Shown here one piece after another: positions 28,286-39,977 of a DNA stretch of 64,000 bases. The DNA is taken from assembly GCA_031761405.1 (NCBI GenBank), contig JASEVX010000011.1, positions 31,240,936 through 31,304,935 of the forward strand, read 5' to 3'. Under the pieces are notes generated by a model, which saw nothing but the letters and a program-made list of their open reading frames with translations, did not search any database and was not told the origin of the DNA. The translations under genes were made by a program, and so were the position numbers. The first letter of the stretch is position 1. Every line of letters begins with the position of its first letter. Source of the DNA: Serripes groenlandicus. Taxonomy: Eukaryota; Mollusca; Bivalvia; Cardiida; Cardiidae.

Positions 28286-29725
28286 CTTTTTTGCTCACCT
28301 GAGCACAAAGTGCTGAAGGTGAGTTACTGTGATCGCTTTTTGTTGGTCATTCCTCCATCATTAATCGTCAACAACAATGTATTCATCTAATCTTCATGAA
28401 ATTTATTCAGTGTTTTTATCTTGATGATAATACATGTGTTTAACCCTTTCCCTCATAGCACAATTCTGCAGCAGACGACTTTGGACATATTTTGTCAAAA
28501 CATAGAAAATCTCTATAATTGAATAGATAACCTATGACTAAAAGTGGAATACATTGTGGCAAAAGGAGAAATTGCACGTTTTGTGCAATTTCTTCTTTTG
28601 TCACTATGTTTTCAAAAAGCTGTCTGCTGCAGAGGCGCCAGAAAGCGTCTATATGAGGGAAAGGGATAAGCAAAGTTTGAATATGGGCCATGTCGGGCCA
28701 TAAAAAAGGTCACTAGGCCAAATTGAAGAACAATCTTGTTAACACTGGTGAAGCTGCATTTCTAACCTGAGAATATTGATAAAATTGTAAAATGTTTGTC
28801 GAGATGATATCTAGGCTTATTCAAATATTAGTCATGCATAATCAAAAACTAGGTCACAAGGCCAAATTTGAGAAAAATTTTGTTAACAGTCTAGAGACAG
28901 GGATTTTGACTAGAGCATGTTGAAACTTTGTCAGAATGTTTGTCTTGGTGATATCTAGCTCAAGGTTGAGTATGGGTGATATTGGTTCAAAACTTGGTGA
29001 CAAGGTGACATTTAAGAATTTGATGAATGTTTGTCTGAATGATAATTAGCCCATATTCCAATAGTGGTCATGTCTGGTCAAAAACTAGGTCAAAAAGTCA
29101 AATTGTTAAATAATCTTGTGGAATCTCTGATATATTTTTCATTAAAGAATCATGAAACTTTGTCAGATTGTTTGGCATCATGATATCTGGGCTAAGTTTG
29201 AATGATATTGGGTCATGTCATGTTTGAAGTAGGTTACTAGGCTGAATTTAAGAAATAATGTGCAGACACTCAGACTCTAGAGGTCACACCTTTTACTTGA
29301 ACATGTTGAAACTTTGTCATTCATCGACAACAGTTTGCTTGTTAACACTGTGACAATCTAGAGACTGCATTTTTAACTTGATCTTGTTGAAGCTTTGTCA
29401 GAATGTTTGTTTTGATGACATGTAGCCTAAAGTCCTAATTGGATCAGATCCTGTCAAAAACTAGGTCACAAGTCTAAAATTAACTAAAATCTATTGAATG
29501 TTCTAGAGGCTGCATTTTTTTACTTGAACATTTTGAAACTTTGTTTGAATGTTTGTTTTGATGATATGTAGCCTAATTTCCAAATTGGGTCAGGTCCTGT
29601 CAAAAACTAGTTTGCAAGAAGTTAAATCTATTGAATGCTCTAGAGATTGCATTTTTTTACTTGAGCATTTTGAAACTTTGTATGATTGTTTGTCTGGGTG
29701 ATTGACTTTGGCAAATTTAAGACTT
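28285..29725. repeat. Long array of 'aggtcactaggccaaat' repeat units
   Basis: It begins with the hairpin 'gctcacctgagcac...gaaggtgag' (28294-28324) and continues as roughly eight diverged units of about 140-150 bp with 'ttgaaactttgtcagaatg', 'gatgatatctag' and 'tcaaaaactaggtcac'. It is interrupted by the MITE at 28440-28669. Confidence 0.75.
28440..28669 (-). mobile_element. TTAA-MITE inside the repeat array
   Basis: It runs 'ttaaccctttccctcatag' to 'atgagggaaagggataa'; the right TTAA is mutated to ATAA. Hairpin intact. Confidence 0.88.
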
Positions 29726-29727
29726 GT

Positions 29728-29942
29728 TTAACCCTTTCGCTCATATAGACGCTTTCTGACGGCTTTTTGAAAACATAGTGACAAAAGACGAAATTGCTCA
29801 AAACGAGCAATTTTTCCTTTTGCCACAATGTTTTCCACTTTTAGTCATAGGTTATCCATTAAATTATAGAGATTTTCTGTGTTTTGACAAAATATGTTTA
29901 AAGTCGTCTGCTGCAGAATTGTCGTATGTGGGAATGGGTTAA
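29728..29942 (+). mobile_element. TTAA-MITE, small deletion in left arm
   Basis: It runs 'ttaaccctttcgctcat' to 'gtatgtgggaatgggttaa'. The usual gcctctgcagcag block between 'ctgac' and 'ggcttt' is deleted. Confidence 0.88.
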
Positions 29943-29944
29943 CA

Positions 29945-30610
29945 AATGTCTTCTTATATTGAGTCCTTATCAAACAGAGCCCTGGTACTCAGGAGAGTGT
30001 TACAGGGCCACCATGGCCATCTTGTTTGTATGGTTGTCTGTTCAAAAATACGAATACATTTAGATATTGTTTGCCTTTACCCTGTTCCTGTTTATACTTT
30101 TTTTATGACATTTACAGCAATAACTGTTTGAAAACATAGGAAAATAGATAAATTATGGTTATGATAACACTTGTGTATCACTTCTTCATGTGCCTGTCTG
30201 TCTGTCAGTTACACTTTGACTTTGTTATAGTAAATGGGTTTTGTCAGGCAGCACATGGGTTTTTTTTTTTGTGCTGGCTCAGATATAAAAAGCATGATTT
30301 GTATATATTGACCTGCCTTCCACTGTTATATTAACTCACATGTTGTTAATCATTGATTATCATTAGTTTGCACAAATTTCACCGATAACAAATGTTGTAC
30401 AATAATCCGTTGGGGAAAGTGTAGTATTTGCTCATAATTGGGTATCTTTTTTTTATGTTATGTAGTACATATTTTTGGTTTATATTGGTTTATTTACTTA
30501 CTCAAATCATGACAATGCCTTCATTATTCTCCCACAAACAAAGTTTGGGTAGTACTGGGGGAATATGTAGGAGTTACAATGTCTGTATGTCATCTCTTTA
30601 TCTGCTTTAT
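29945..30610. other. Gene-free stretch
   Basis: AT-rich; no exon, RNA gene or repeat with defined ends was recognised. Confidence 0.4.
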
Positions 30611-30612
30611 GT

Positions 30613-30841
30613 TTAACCCTTTCCCACATACAACAAATCTGCAGCAGACGGCATTTAAAACATAGTGACAACAACCTGAACAATTTCCATAAAAGATAGC
30701 TAAATTGTTAAATAAAGTTGAAAACAATGTGAGCAAAGGAGAAATTACTCATCATGAGCAATTTCTCCTTTGGCCAGACTGTTTTCAAATGTCGTCTGCT
30801 GCTATTGCATCAAAATGCGTCTGCATGTGGGAAAGTGTTAA
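30613..30841 (-). mobile_element. TTAA-MITE, full length
   Basis: It runs 'ttaaccctttcccacatac' to 'catgtgggaaagtgttaa' with a strong hairpin (aaggagaaattactcatcat and its inverse). Confidence 0.82.
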
Positions 30842-31099
30842 GCAATCACTTGACAAAATTCAATGAAACTTTGCAGTAGAAAGTTTCTATTTTTAGAGGA
30901 GATGAGCATATCTTTATGGCATTCCAATTGGATGCAGCTTATATACAGAGTTATGTACCCCTTGATTATTAAACAAAGAGTTTTATACCAATTTTTTAAA
31001 CAATTGCTCTGTTGAGTTCAATTACATGTTATAGGAAGCTACTATATCAAGAGAGTATTACCATAATCTTATTGCATTCCGGTCCATGGAATTTTCATT

Positions 31100-31400
31100 A
31101 ACAGAAGAATCCTATTTCTTTCCATTCTCTGGTTTCAAAATGACTTGAAGGATTTTCACATTTTTCCAAAATAATTTCCCCATAACCAGACAATGTGTTG
31201 TGTGCTTGATCTCTTTTCAAGGTCAATGGCAGAAGTCAAGGTCATGTCTTATAAATTTAAGTTTTCATTTCACACCATCATTGTATTTGTGAAATTCATG
31301 TGAAATACTTGTCATGGGACAATGAGACATTTTGGGGTATTAATCACATTTAGTGATAGCTGTAGGTTTATCTATTGACCCTGATAGTATATTTGTATTC
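31100..31400. repeat. Diverged 'ggtcaatggcagaagtcaaggtcat' repeat unit
   Basis: One or two units related to the arrays at 6392 and 32840, with 'acttgaaggattttcac' and 'aaggtcatgtctt'. Confidence 0.4.
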
Positions 31401-31554
31401 TTGTCTGCTTAGACAACATCTGTGGAAATCATGTAGAAAGTAAGAAACTAAGTTTTGGTTTAGATTTAGATTTGATAACATTATTGGAAAAAAAAAAAGG
31501 GGAAATTACTCATTTAAAACCCACAATGGTTTCCAAAGTCACCTCTTGCATAGC

Positions 31555-31776
31555 TTAACCCTTTAAACATACAACAATTCTTCAGCAGAACGAATTTGAA
31601 AACATATTGATAAAAACATATAAAATCTCCATAAATCAGAGTTCAATTATTAAATAGAGTTGAAAACATTGTAGCAAATGGAGAGATTGCTCGTTTAGAG
31701 CAATTTCTCCTTTTGTCACAATGATTTCAAAAATCGTAGAGACATCAGAAAGCGTCTAGATGTGGGAAAATGTTAA
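31555..31776 (-). mobile_element. TTAA-MITE, full length, diverged
   Basis: It runs 'ttaaccctttaaacatac' to 'agatgtgggaaaatgttaa'; hairpin 'ggagagattgctcgtttaga' and its inverse. Confidence 0.78.
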
Positions 31777-32247
31777 AAGGTCGACCAATCCTGCATAAAA
31801 GTGATGCATGCTAATTCTGTAGCAGATCCTTTTTTGACAGAATCGGAAAATAAATCATAATGGGTGGATTACATTGTAAGGCAGAATTCGGGATTGAATT
31901 AATTCTATACAACTTTTAATTTTAGAACAATCTTGTGATAGTTTTTTTCAAAGTTCATACCAATGTATAACTTTGGAAAAGTTAAAATAAACTATGTATA
32001 TAATACTATATAGACATGTATACCACCACTGTTTGTAACATGTTCATGTGATGATGCAAATACTGAAGCTTTCTGTCTAACATTGAATCATCCGTTCTTT
32101 GATACAGACACCTTTGCAGTAGATGACTTTTGATAACTCTGTGTGAAAATAAGAAAATTGTTCAAACAAGCAATTTCACTTTTTATGCACATTTTCAACA
32201 GAAGTTTTAAAAGCAGATAATTCTTAATCTTTTTATCAGGTCTACAG

Positions 32248-32690
32248 TTTGCCCTTTCCCACTTACAGGGTGCATTTAACCCTTTCCCTCATACGACAAT
32301 TCTGAAGCAGACGTCTTTAAACATATTTTGTCAAAAAATAGAAAATCTCTTTAATTGAGTGGATAACCAACTATGACTAAAAATGGTAAACATTGTGTCA
32401 AAAGAAGAAATTGCTCGTTTTGAGCAATTTCTTTTTTTGTCACTATGTTTTCAAAAAGCCGTCTGCTGCAGAGGCGTCAGAAAGCGTATATGAGGGAAAG
32501 GGTTAAATGCATCTACAGCTAACCCCTTTTGAAAATATCGTGCCAAAAGTAGAAGTTGCTCATGATTTAATGTTTAGATACAATGTTTTCAACTTTTTAA
32601 TAATAATATTTTTATCTATATAGATTTTCATTTTTTTTTTTGCGAAGAACTTTTCGAGGTTGTCTGTATCAGATTGAAAGGGTTGATTAT
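32248..32690. mobile_element. Older TTAA-MITE interrupted by a younger one
   Basis: The outer copy has 'gccctttcccacttacaggg' on the left and 'atgcatctacagctaacccc', 'gaaaatatcgtgcc' and 'tgtctgtatcagattgaaag' on the right. The inner copy occupies 32276-32506. Confidence 0.65.
32276..32506 (-). mobile_element. Young TTAA-MITE nested in an older copy
   Basis: 231 bases with perfect TTAA on both sides; the flanks 'agggtgcat' and 'atgcatctac' join to a continuous older element when it is removed. Confidence 0.9.
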
Positions 32691-32827
32691 GTCAGTAAGG
32701 ATAGGGTTAGGTTGACCTTCCATAGTGGAAGACATTTATCATTATAGAAATCATATCAATATACATTATCTTTCTAGTTGTGAGCATTTGAGAGAGTTGC
32801 AATTCATGACAATGGATATCATTATGT

Positions 32828-34255
32828 CTCCCCCATTACATGGGGGTGACATATTGTTTTTGCCCGTTCCGTCCGTCCTTCCGTCCTTCCGTCTGTCACA
32901 CTTGTTTCCGCTCAATAACTGAAGAACGCTTGGGCGTAGGAACTTCATACTTGGTATGCAGGTTGGTCATGACTAGTAGCTGACCCCTATTGATTTTGAT
33001 AACAGAAGGTCAAAGGTCAAGGTCATGGTGACCTTGTGAGGTAAAAAATGGTTTCCGCTCAATAACTGAAGAACGCTTTGGCTGAGGAACTCCATACTTG
33101 GTATGCAGGTTGGCCATGCCTAGTAGAAGACCTTTATTGATTTTGAGGTCAGTACGTCTAAAGTCAAGGTCACAGTGACCATGAGCTTGAAAGGTCACAG
33201 TGACAATGAGCTGATAAATAGTTTTTGCTTGGGCCCAGGAACTTCATACTTGATGTGCAGGTTGGTCACCACCAGCAAATGACCCCTATTAATTTTAAGG
33301 TCACTAGGTCAAAGGTCAAGGTCACATCCGTCACACTTGTTTCCGCTCAATAACTGAAGAACGCTTGGGCATAGGATCTTCATACTTGGTATGCAGGTTC
33401 GTCATGACCAGTAGATGACTCCTATTGATTTTGATGTCAGAAGGTCAAAGGTCAAGGTCATGGTGACCTTGTGAGGTAAAAAATGGTTTCCGCTCAATAA
33501 CTGAAGAACGCTTGGGCCGAGGACCTCCATACTTGGTATGCAGGTTGGCCATGCCCAGTAGAAGACCCTATTCATTTTGAGGTCAAAATCAAGGTAACAG
33601 TGACCTTGAGCTGAAAGGTCACAGTGACAATGAGCTGAAACATTATTTTTGCTTAATAACTGTAGAATGCTTTTGCCATGGAAGTTAATACTTGGTGTGC
33701 AGGTTGGTCACCACCAGTAGATGACCCCTATTGATTTTGAGGTCACTAGCTTAAAGGTCAAGGTCATGGTAACCTTCAGCTGAAAAATGGTTTCCTCTCA
33801 TTAACTAAAGAATGCTTATGTTGAGGAACTTCATACCTGGTGTGCAGGTTGGTCCTAACCAGTAAATGACCTTTATTGAATTTGTTTGATTTTGTGGTCA
33901 CAAGGTCAAATATCGAAGGTCATGGTAACCTTCAGCTGAAAAATGTGTGTTACTCAATATCTCAAGAACGCTTATACCCAGGAACTTCATACTTGGTGTG
34001 CAGCTTGGTCCTAACCTGTAGATGACCCTTATTGATTTTGATGTCAGTAGGTCAAAGGTCAAGGTCGCGGTGACCTTTGGCTGAAAAATGGTTTCCGCTT
34101 AATAACTGAAGATTGCTTGGGCCCAGGACCTTCATACTTGGGGTGCAGGTTGGTCACCAGCAGAAAATGGCCCCTATTGATTTTGAGGTCACTAGGTCAA
34201 AGACCAAGGTCATGGTAACCCTCAGCTGAAAAATGGTTTCCGCTCAATAACAGGA
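32828..34255. repeat. Tandem array of about 146-155 bp units rich in AGGTCA half-sites
   Basis: It starts with the hairpin 'tcccccattacatggggg' and a (gtcc)n-rich stretch. Some nine to ten units follow with 'cgctcaataactgaagaac', 'cttcatacttggtatgcagg' and 'aaaggtcaaggtca'. Perfect GGTCAnnnTGACC palindromes occur at 33021-33033, 33168-33180 and 33456-33468. No coding potential is evident. Confidence 0.85.
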
Positions 34256-34488
34256 TTGTCACTGTTGGTTCATCTCCAGTCCAAAACTAAAAAAATCATC
34301 TCCATCATTTCTTTTCCTCCCCTAGGACCACACAAATGGGGAGACAAGCGCTTTTTCAAAAAAGCAATCTCTAGTTTTGATTGCAAACAGGACTGATGCA
34401 AGATCTATTAATTGAAATGAATGTATTCTCTTAATTACAAAACCTTCTCGATTTAATAGTTTTTTGCTATTAACAAACTTAGATGGGA

Positions 34489-34713
34489 TTAACCCTTTCA
34501 ACATACAAAAAACTGCAACAGACCTCATTAGAAATATTAAAGCAAAAACTGAGAGTCTCTATAAATAAAATTATAATATCTCAATACAGTCGCAAACATT
34601 GCAGCATGAAGAGAAATTGCCCATCATGATCAATTTCTCTTTTTGCCTAATTGTTTTCAAAAGCCAACTGATGTATACACGTCTAAATGCATCTGCATGT
34701 TGCAAAGGGTTTG
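34489..34713 (-). mobile_element. TTAA-MITE, diverged
   Basis: It runs 'ttaaccctttcaacatac' to 'atgttgcaaagggtttga', hairpin present. Confidence 0.7.
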
Positions 34714-34839
34714 ACTCAGAGAATATGCCATAACCTGTTTCCCATGTATTATTTTTATTTTTTTATGTTAAATAAAAGATGTCTATTTCGATTAAAACAC
34801 ATTGATTTCATTGGACTAGGACGTTTTAAATTAAATTTA

Positions 34840-34970
34840 ATTGAAAACTTTGGGGCAAAAGATGAAACTGCTCATTATGAGCGATTTATCCTTTTGTCTC
34901 AATGTTTTCAAAAGGTCGTCTGCTAAAGAGACATCAGAAGGTGTCAGTATATGTTAACGGGAAAGAGGAA
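34840..34970. mobile_element. TTAA-MITE fragment
   Basis: Hairpin 'gatgaaactgctcattatga' and its inverse, and 'ggtcgtctgctaaagag'; the left end is lost. Confidence 0.5.
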
Positions 34971-35448
34971 TCCAGCGAAATAATTTGGAGTCTTTTTTAT
35001 TTAGTCCTAATAAATCTCAATTGAGTAGAAGGTGGTATGTTTATGTAGCCACAGGCATTTGATTTATTTATGAAAAAAGTTTCTAAAAATAGCATCATAT
35101 CATATTATAAAAATAGACTAAAAACCCTTTTAGAGAGACTATTTATTTATAGTAACACGGTTTTAGTAGATTATTTTTCCTAATTTTCAAAAAAAATAAT
35201 CTCAAGTGGTATAGTCGTAATTTGATCAAATGTTCTGATTTCTGTGAATCTGTGAATTTAGGGTGCAATACTTTCATTGGATATCAAAGGGTGGATAGCA
35301 ATAAGACATTTCATCAATATGGTACATTATTAATTATGAGAGTAAATGAGCCTCAGGACATTGTGAACAGTGAAAGATCAGACTGGGAAAGTTTGTGTGC
35401 AATACACGAGTCTGATCATTGGCTTCATGCTCATTGTTTGTCAATCAT

Positions 35449-35964
35449 TCAACCCTTTCCAACATACAGACGCTGTATGTGCCTCTGCAGCAGACAACTT
35501 TTGAAAACATTGTGGCAAATAGAGAAATTGCTCATGATGAGCAATTTCTCTTTTTGCCATAGTGTTTTTAAATCTTAAAACTGTTATTTATAGAGGTTTC
35601 CTGTATTTTTGCAACAAAGTTTTAATTTTCGGCTGCTGCAGACTTGTTGTAAGTAGAGAAGGGAAAGGTAAAAACGTTTGCAATATATTTGGGTTACATC
35701 ACACACAGAAACCGACTTTGCGACTAGCGAATGTCAAGAGAAGCCTGTTAGCCAGTTAACATTCTCCATCAAACAGCCACTTTCTGAGGCTGTCTCTGCA
35801 GCAAAAAACTTTTGAAAACTCGTTGGCAAAAGGAGAAATTGCTCATAATTAGCAATTTCTCCTTTGCAACAATGCTTACAACTTAATTCAATAAAAAGAA
35901 TTGTTTTCATAACAGTTTTCATAGCAGTCTGCTAAAGATGTGTTGTATGTGGGAAAGAGGTTAT
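35449..35964 (+). mobile_element. Two TTAA-MITE copies
   Basis: The first runs 35449-35671 ('tcaaccctttccaacat' to 'gaagggaaaggtaaa'). The second runs 35756-35964 ('ttaacattctccatcaa' to 'gtgggaaagaggttat'). Both keep the hairpin. Confidence 0.7.
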
Positions 35965-36266
35965 GGTACACTATCCTTGAGGGCTGATAATTCCACAACC
36001 TATGAAGGTCAATTTCTTTCCGAAACTTGACTCAATTGTTGACTGATACACTGTTAGATGTTAATCTATTCTGTAACCATTGCGTTAAAAGGAGAACAAA
36101 CTAGGAACCAGCCTAATTGTCTTCTCTTTTCTTCAAAGAAGCTTCAACTTTCATCTTATAATTAATCTTAGAAAAAAAAGAAAAAGATGATTTCAGCGCA
36201 GCCAGCTCTGAAATTACATTATCAATTGATAAGGTTAATGTTCTTATATTTCAAATTTTACAAATG

Positions 36267-36485
36267 TTAACCCTTTCCAACATACGACATCTCTGCAGCA
36301 GACAACATTAAAAACATACCTAAACAAAATTTGAAACTCGCTATAAATGAAAGTACAATAATTGAATACAGTTGAAAACATGGTGACAAAAGGAAAAACG
36401 AGCAATTTCTTCTTTTGTTGGCATGTTTTCGAAAAGCTGTCTGCTGCAGAGGCGTCAGAAAGGATATATATGAGGGAAAGGTTAA
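36267..36485 (-). mobile_element. TTAA-MITE, full length with shortened hairpin
   Basis: It runs 'ttaaccctttccaacatac' to 'atgagggaaaggttaa'; one hairpin arm is partly deleted. Confidence 0.8.
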
Positions 36486-36522
36486 ATTAATTTTCACAAA
36501 TATTTTTTATTACAGACATCAG

Positions 36523-36754
36523 TTAACCTTTTCCCACATACAGACGCTTTCTGATGCCTCTGCAGCAAACGAATTTCGTAAAAATTGTTACAAAAGGAGA
36601 AATTCCTCAAAAATGAACAAATTCTAATTTTGTCACAATGTTTCCAACTTTATTCAATAATTGTTATTTCATTCATAGAGTTTCCATATTTTTTATTCAA
36701 TGTTTTCAAAGTTCTAAGTCGGCTTTTGGTTTGTTGTATGTGAGAAAGTGTTAT
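36523..36754 (+). mobile_element. TTAA-MITE, full length, diverged
   Basis: It runs 'ttaaccttttcccacatac' to 'gtatgtgagaaagtgttat' in opposite orientation to the preceding copy, 37 bases away. Confidence 0.75.
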
Positions 36755-37202
36755 CATATTGGATTATGTGGATTGTTAAAAAAGCTAAATTATAACCATT
36801 TTTGAGAGAAGTAAGGTTAGTTTAAAATAGTTACGATTTACATTATTTTATAAAAAAAAAAGAAAAGGGAAATTTACTTGTTTTAGCAAGACTTTGATCA
36901 TATTATTGGGGTTGTAATTTTGTTGTATTGTTTTTGTAAAGTTTAACATATTTCTATTCTATTATTAAACTGACATAATTATTTCTAATCCGTATTTGTT
37001 ATTATCTGTATATAAGATAGAATGAACAAGTAAGTTGATAACCCATTTTCTCATTAACATGTGAGACTCGGAAGCAGATGACGTTTGAAAACATTTTTTT
37101 AAAAAAAGGAGTCGATCAGAAATTGTGTTCATGTATTGATTTAGAAGTGAATGGCATTCAAAACAATTGGGAATTACACACAAGGGAAAAAAGAGTTGTT
37201 GA

Positions 37203-37475
37203 ATGATTAATTTGGGTTTAACGCCGTTTTCAACAATTTGTCAGTCACATCACGACTGCCAGTTCATCTACTCGTGTGTTTCCAAGCTTTCGCACACCAG
37301 TATTCCACATAACATACTTTCCAAGCAACTGGCTGCTTTTCCACATAGACTGTTAGCCCATTGGTGGAAGACGACTGACGATTGTCAAAGTGACTTTTGT
37401 CAAACGTCGGAAAGAATGTTGGCCGAGCTGGGGTTCGAACTCACAACCCATGGATTGACAGCCCGCGTAACAAAC
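37203..37475 (-). mobile_element. tRNA-derived SINE
   Basis: On the minus strand it has a B-box 'gagttcgaacccc', 'gtcttccaccaatgggct', and the 3' domain ending 'ggcgttaaaccc'. It is the same family as 8141-8442 and 15172-15440. A small tandem duplication near 37380 ('gattgtcaaagtgactt') is specific to this copy. Confidence 0.8.
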
Positions 37476-37603
37476 GACTATCATTCAAAATATTTGGGAA
37501 TTACACACAAGGGAGCCGCAACAGATCGCAGCCTATAAAAAAGAGCGAATGTGTTTCTATAGAACAAACGGAATTCAATATAATGCATTTGTAACGTGTT
37601 ACA

Positions 37604-37812
37604 GGCCATTTCCACTCATAGACGCACCTGCAGCAGATGACTTGAAAACATTGTGGCAGAAGGAGAAATTGCTCATCATGAGCAATTTCTCCAAGTGCCA
37701 CAATAGTTTTAAATCTACAAGTTAAGTATACGTTCATTTACATAGATTTCCCTATTCTTGCAAATATGTTTTAAAAAGTGTCTGCTACAGATTTGTTGTA
37801 TGTGAGAAAGAG
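37604..37812 (+). mobile_element. TTAA-MITE, ends decayed
   Basis: Left arm 'ccatttccactcatagacgc', strong hairpin 'agaaggagaaattgctcatc' and inverse, right end 'gtatgtgagaaagagtc'. Confidence 0.7.
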
Positions 37813-38079
37813 TCAAGAGGAACGCGTTTTATGTCAGTTTCTCACATTAGTCCTTGGTTGGTGTTGATATATTACCTGATTTACACGAATTCCGGTTCCT
37901 CGAAAGCAGACGTATTTTGTGTACGAGCCACATCATCCATCTTTGTTCTGATTCATACAATTCCTGGAATAAGCGTGGTGTAAAGTCGGAACATGAGCTT
38001 TAGTGATTGCTTCATAATACGATTTATTTAAAATACGATCGTTCGGTATCGTTGGACAAGACCATTTTTCTTCGAAGAC

Positions 38080-38112
38080 TGCTATTAAATTAATTAATTA
38101 ATTAATTAATCT
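38080..38112. repeat. (TTAA)n microsatellite
   Basis: Six or so tandem ATTA units, potential target sites for TTAA-specific elements. Confidence 0.8.
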
Positions 38113-38169
38113 CGAGGTATTGTAATAGTGAAAATGGAGTGCTCTATCTCTTTCCCTCGTGCATCAGGT

Positions 38170-38548
38170 AACTGAACACACTTGTTTTTTGTGTCACTCT
38201 GCGTAGCATGGTAGGCACTTAGGGATTACTTTTGTTTGTCCGGCGTCTGTCTGTCTGTCTGTCCGTCACACCTTTTCGTCACACTTCCAATGATCAGGTG
38301 CAGGTGACACACTTGCTCCGCGGAGCACTCCATTCTAGTTTTATAAGGGGTTTACACAGTTTTCATTAATTAATTCAGTTATATCAAGGCCCCAGTGCAT
38401 ATATTCATTATCCCTGGGTAAACCTGCCAGTACTGAGCTAGGGAATGTGCCTTGCCCAATGGGCACCCCGACAAGACCGCAGCGACTGGGTATCGATCCT
38501 GGTTTCAAATCTGCCGGACGTTAACCACTCGACCACAGCGGATTCCCT
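38170..38548 (-). mobile_element. Repeat with (GTCT)n followed by a tRNA-derived SINE on the minus strand
   Basis: Positions 38170-38340 hold 'gcgtctgtctgtctgtctg' and 'gtgacacacttgctccgcgg'. Positions 38341-38548, read on the minus strand, have a tRNA-like head ('ccgctgtggtcgagtggtta', B box 'ggatcgatacc') and a 3' 'gtgtaaaccccttata' end. This head type matches the SINEs at 51722 and 53950. Confidence 0.65.
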
Positions 38549-38929
38549 TCTTAATGCGATGACCTAAATGATAGAATATACATATGGGTCGTGTCTTTCA
38601 ATTTCGGGTCAGGACGGTACAGTGAATACTCTGATAAGCCTATTCATACACACATTTGGAACAGTTTTAACGGACGTACAGACAAAAAGGTACACTGTAC
38701 TTGTCAAAAATACTATCCAGTTGTTTCTTAGTACACGACCCACTTAGTCATGAGAAATAATCCTCTCTCCCACGTAGATCTCTTCAGAAGTACTGCAGTA
38801 CAATCGCGGCATTCATAGATGAATAATTAGTACTGGTGGTAATCTTATCCTGACACCAGCGCATTCATCAATCGTAAGGCTATTCCCCACAACTCTGAGC
38901 GCAAAGGGCATGAAGCCAAAACTAACATC

Positions 38930-39057
38930 TTTGTTCGCCATGCCAGCGCCCTGTTTCCAGGGAGCGTTTCGTCTTCTATCACGGAGAGGCGTCTATTTTG
39001 TATGACCCGACGGGGAATCAAGCTCTAGTCTCAGGCGGACGACCCATTCACTTATAC
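38930..39057 (+). repeat. 128-bp direct repeat, left copy
   Basis: From 'tttgttcgccatgccag' to 'cttatac'. A second 128-bp copy lies at 39388-39515. The two exactly flank an hAT-like element. Confidence 0.85.
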
Positions 39058-39387
39058 CAGGGGCGTAGCTTAGCAATAATCAATGTGTAGGTCGTCTCGT
39101 GAGAAAATCAACATTGTGGACTCTGCGTAAAGTATCGACCCGGATCAGCCTAAGCATGCCACACAGGCTTAGCCGGATATACACTTTTCGCCTCCTGTGG
39201 ATTTTCTGTTTCAGGAATCACTACTCCATTTATCCCTGTGTCGGCCGTATCAGTCTGCGCGGACAGCGCATGCTGATCTGGTCGATACATTACGCAGATG
39301 TGTATCGCCGCAGCTGCGTTTTGGGGCATTTTTAGAAAAAAATGGGTAGGCACGTGCCTACAGTGCCTAAAGGGAGCTTCGCCCCTG
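39058..39387 (+). mobile_element. hAT-like non-autonomous element
   Basis: Inverted ends 'caggggcgtagcttagc' and 'aagggagcttcgcccctg' match the CAGGGGCG-type ends typical of hAT elements. The interior holds fold-back sequence 'gtatcgacccggatcagcct' with partial inverse copies. No transposase frame. A partial inverted copy is at 42605-42834. Confidence 0.65.
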
Positions 39388-39515
39388 TTTGTTCGCCATG
39401 CCAGTGCCCTGTTTCCAGGCAGCGTTTCGTCTTCTATCACGGAGAGGCGTCTATTGTGTATGACCCGACCGGGGATCAAGTTCTAGTCTCAGGCGGACGA
39501 CCCAATCACTAATAC
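39388..39515 (+). repeat. 128-bp direct repeat, right copy
   Basis: Same sequence as 38930-39057 with a few substitutions. Confidence 0.85.
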
Positions 39516-39977
39516 CATCGAGGCAGGCCTTCTATAATTCAGAAGAGTCTTTTCCGTTTTGAACATTGTGGAACTAAAAGCGTAATATTTTCAGAGGAAG
39601 CGAAATTTCTATAATGTTTAGCTAAGCATAACAAGAAATGAATGCATTTATTTTCTATGGCAATATTTCCCACTTCTCGTCATTGGATGTTGTGAATATG
39701 TGATTAATGTTAGGGTTTTCTTTTCGGTAACCTTTCTTTTCGTCGTAATGGATTTAAACCAACTCCACGATATTTCATCGATGACAGAGTGATTAAAATA
39801 TTTCATTCACGACAACACGGAAGGCATATCTCATCTCGGGTTTTTTTCAGACACTGATTCTTATCCCATCTAACCTGGAGATATAATTTGTTTATAAAAT
39901 ATCAGGATTTAACCTGAAGAATCAATATTGGGGAAGGGGGGGCAAGCTGATTATTTCACCATAATATTTCGCATTTT

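Noticed and set aside
39099..39335. 78-codon frame sharing a peptide with 42540-42809
   Set aside because: Both lie in the same fold-back/hAT-like repeat; the shared peptide reflects DNA repetition and there is no transposase motif.
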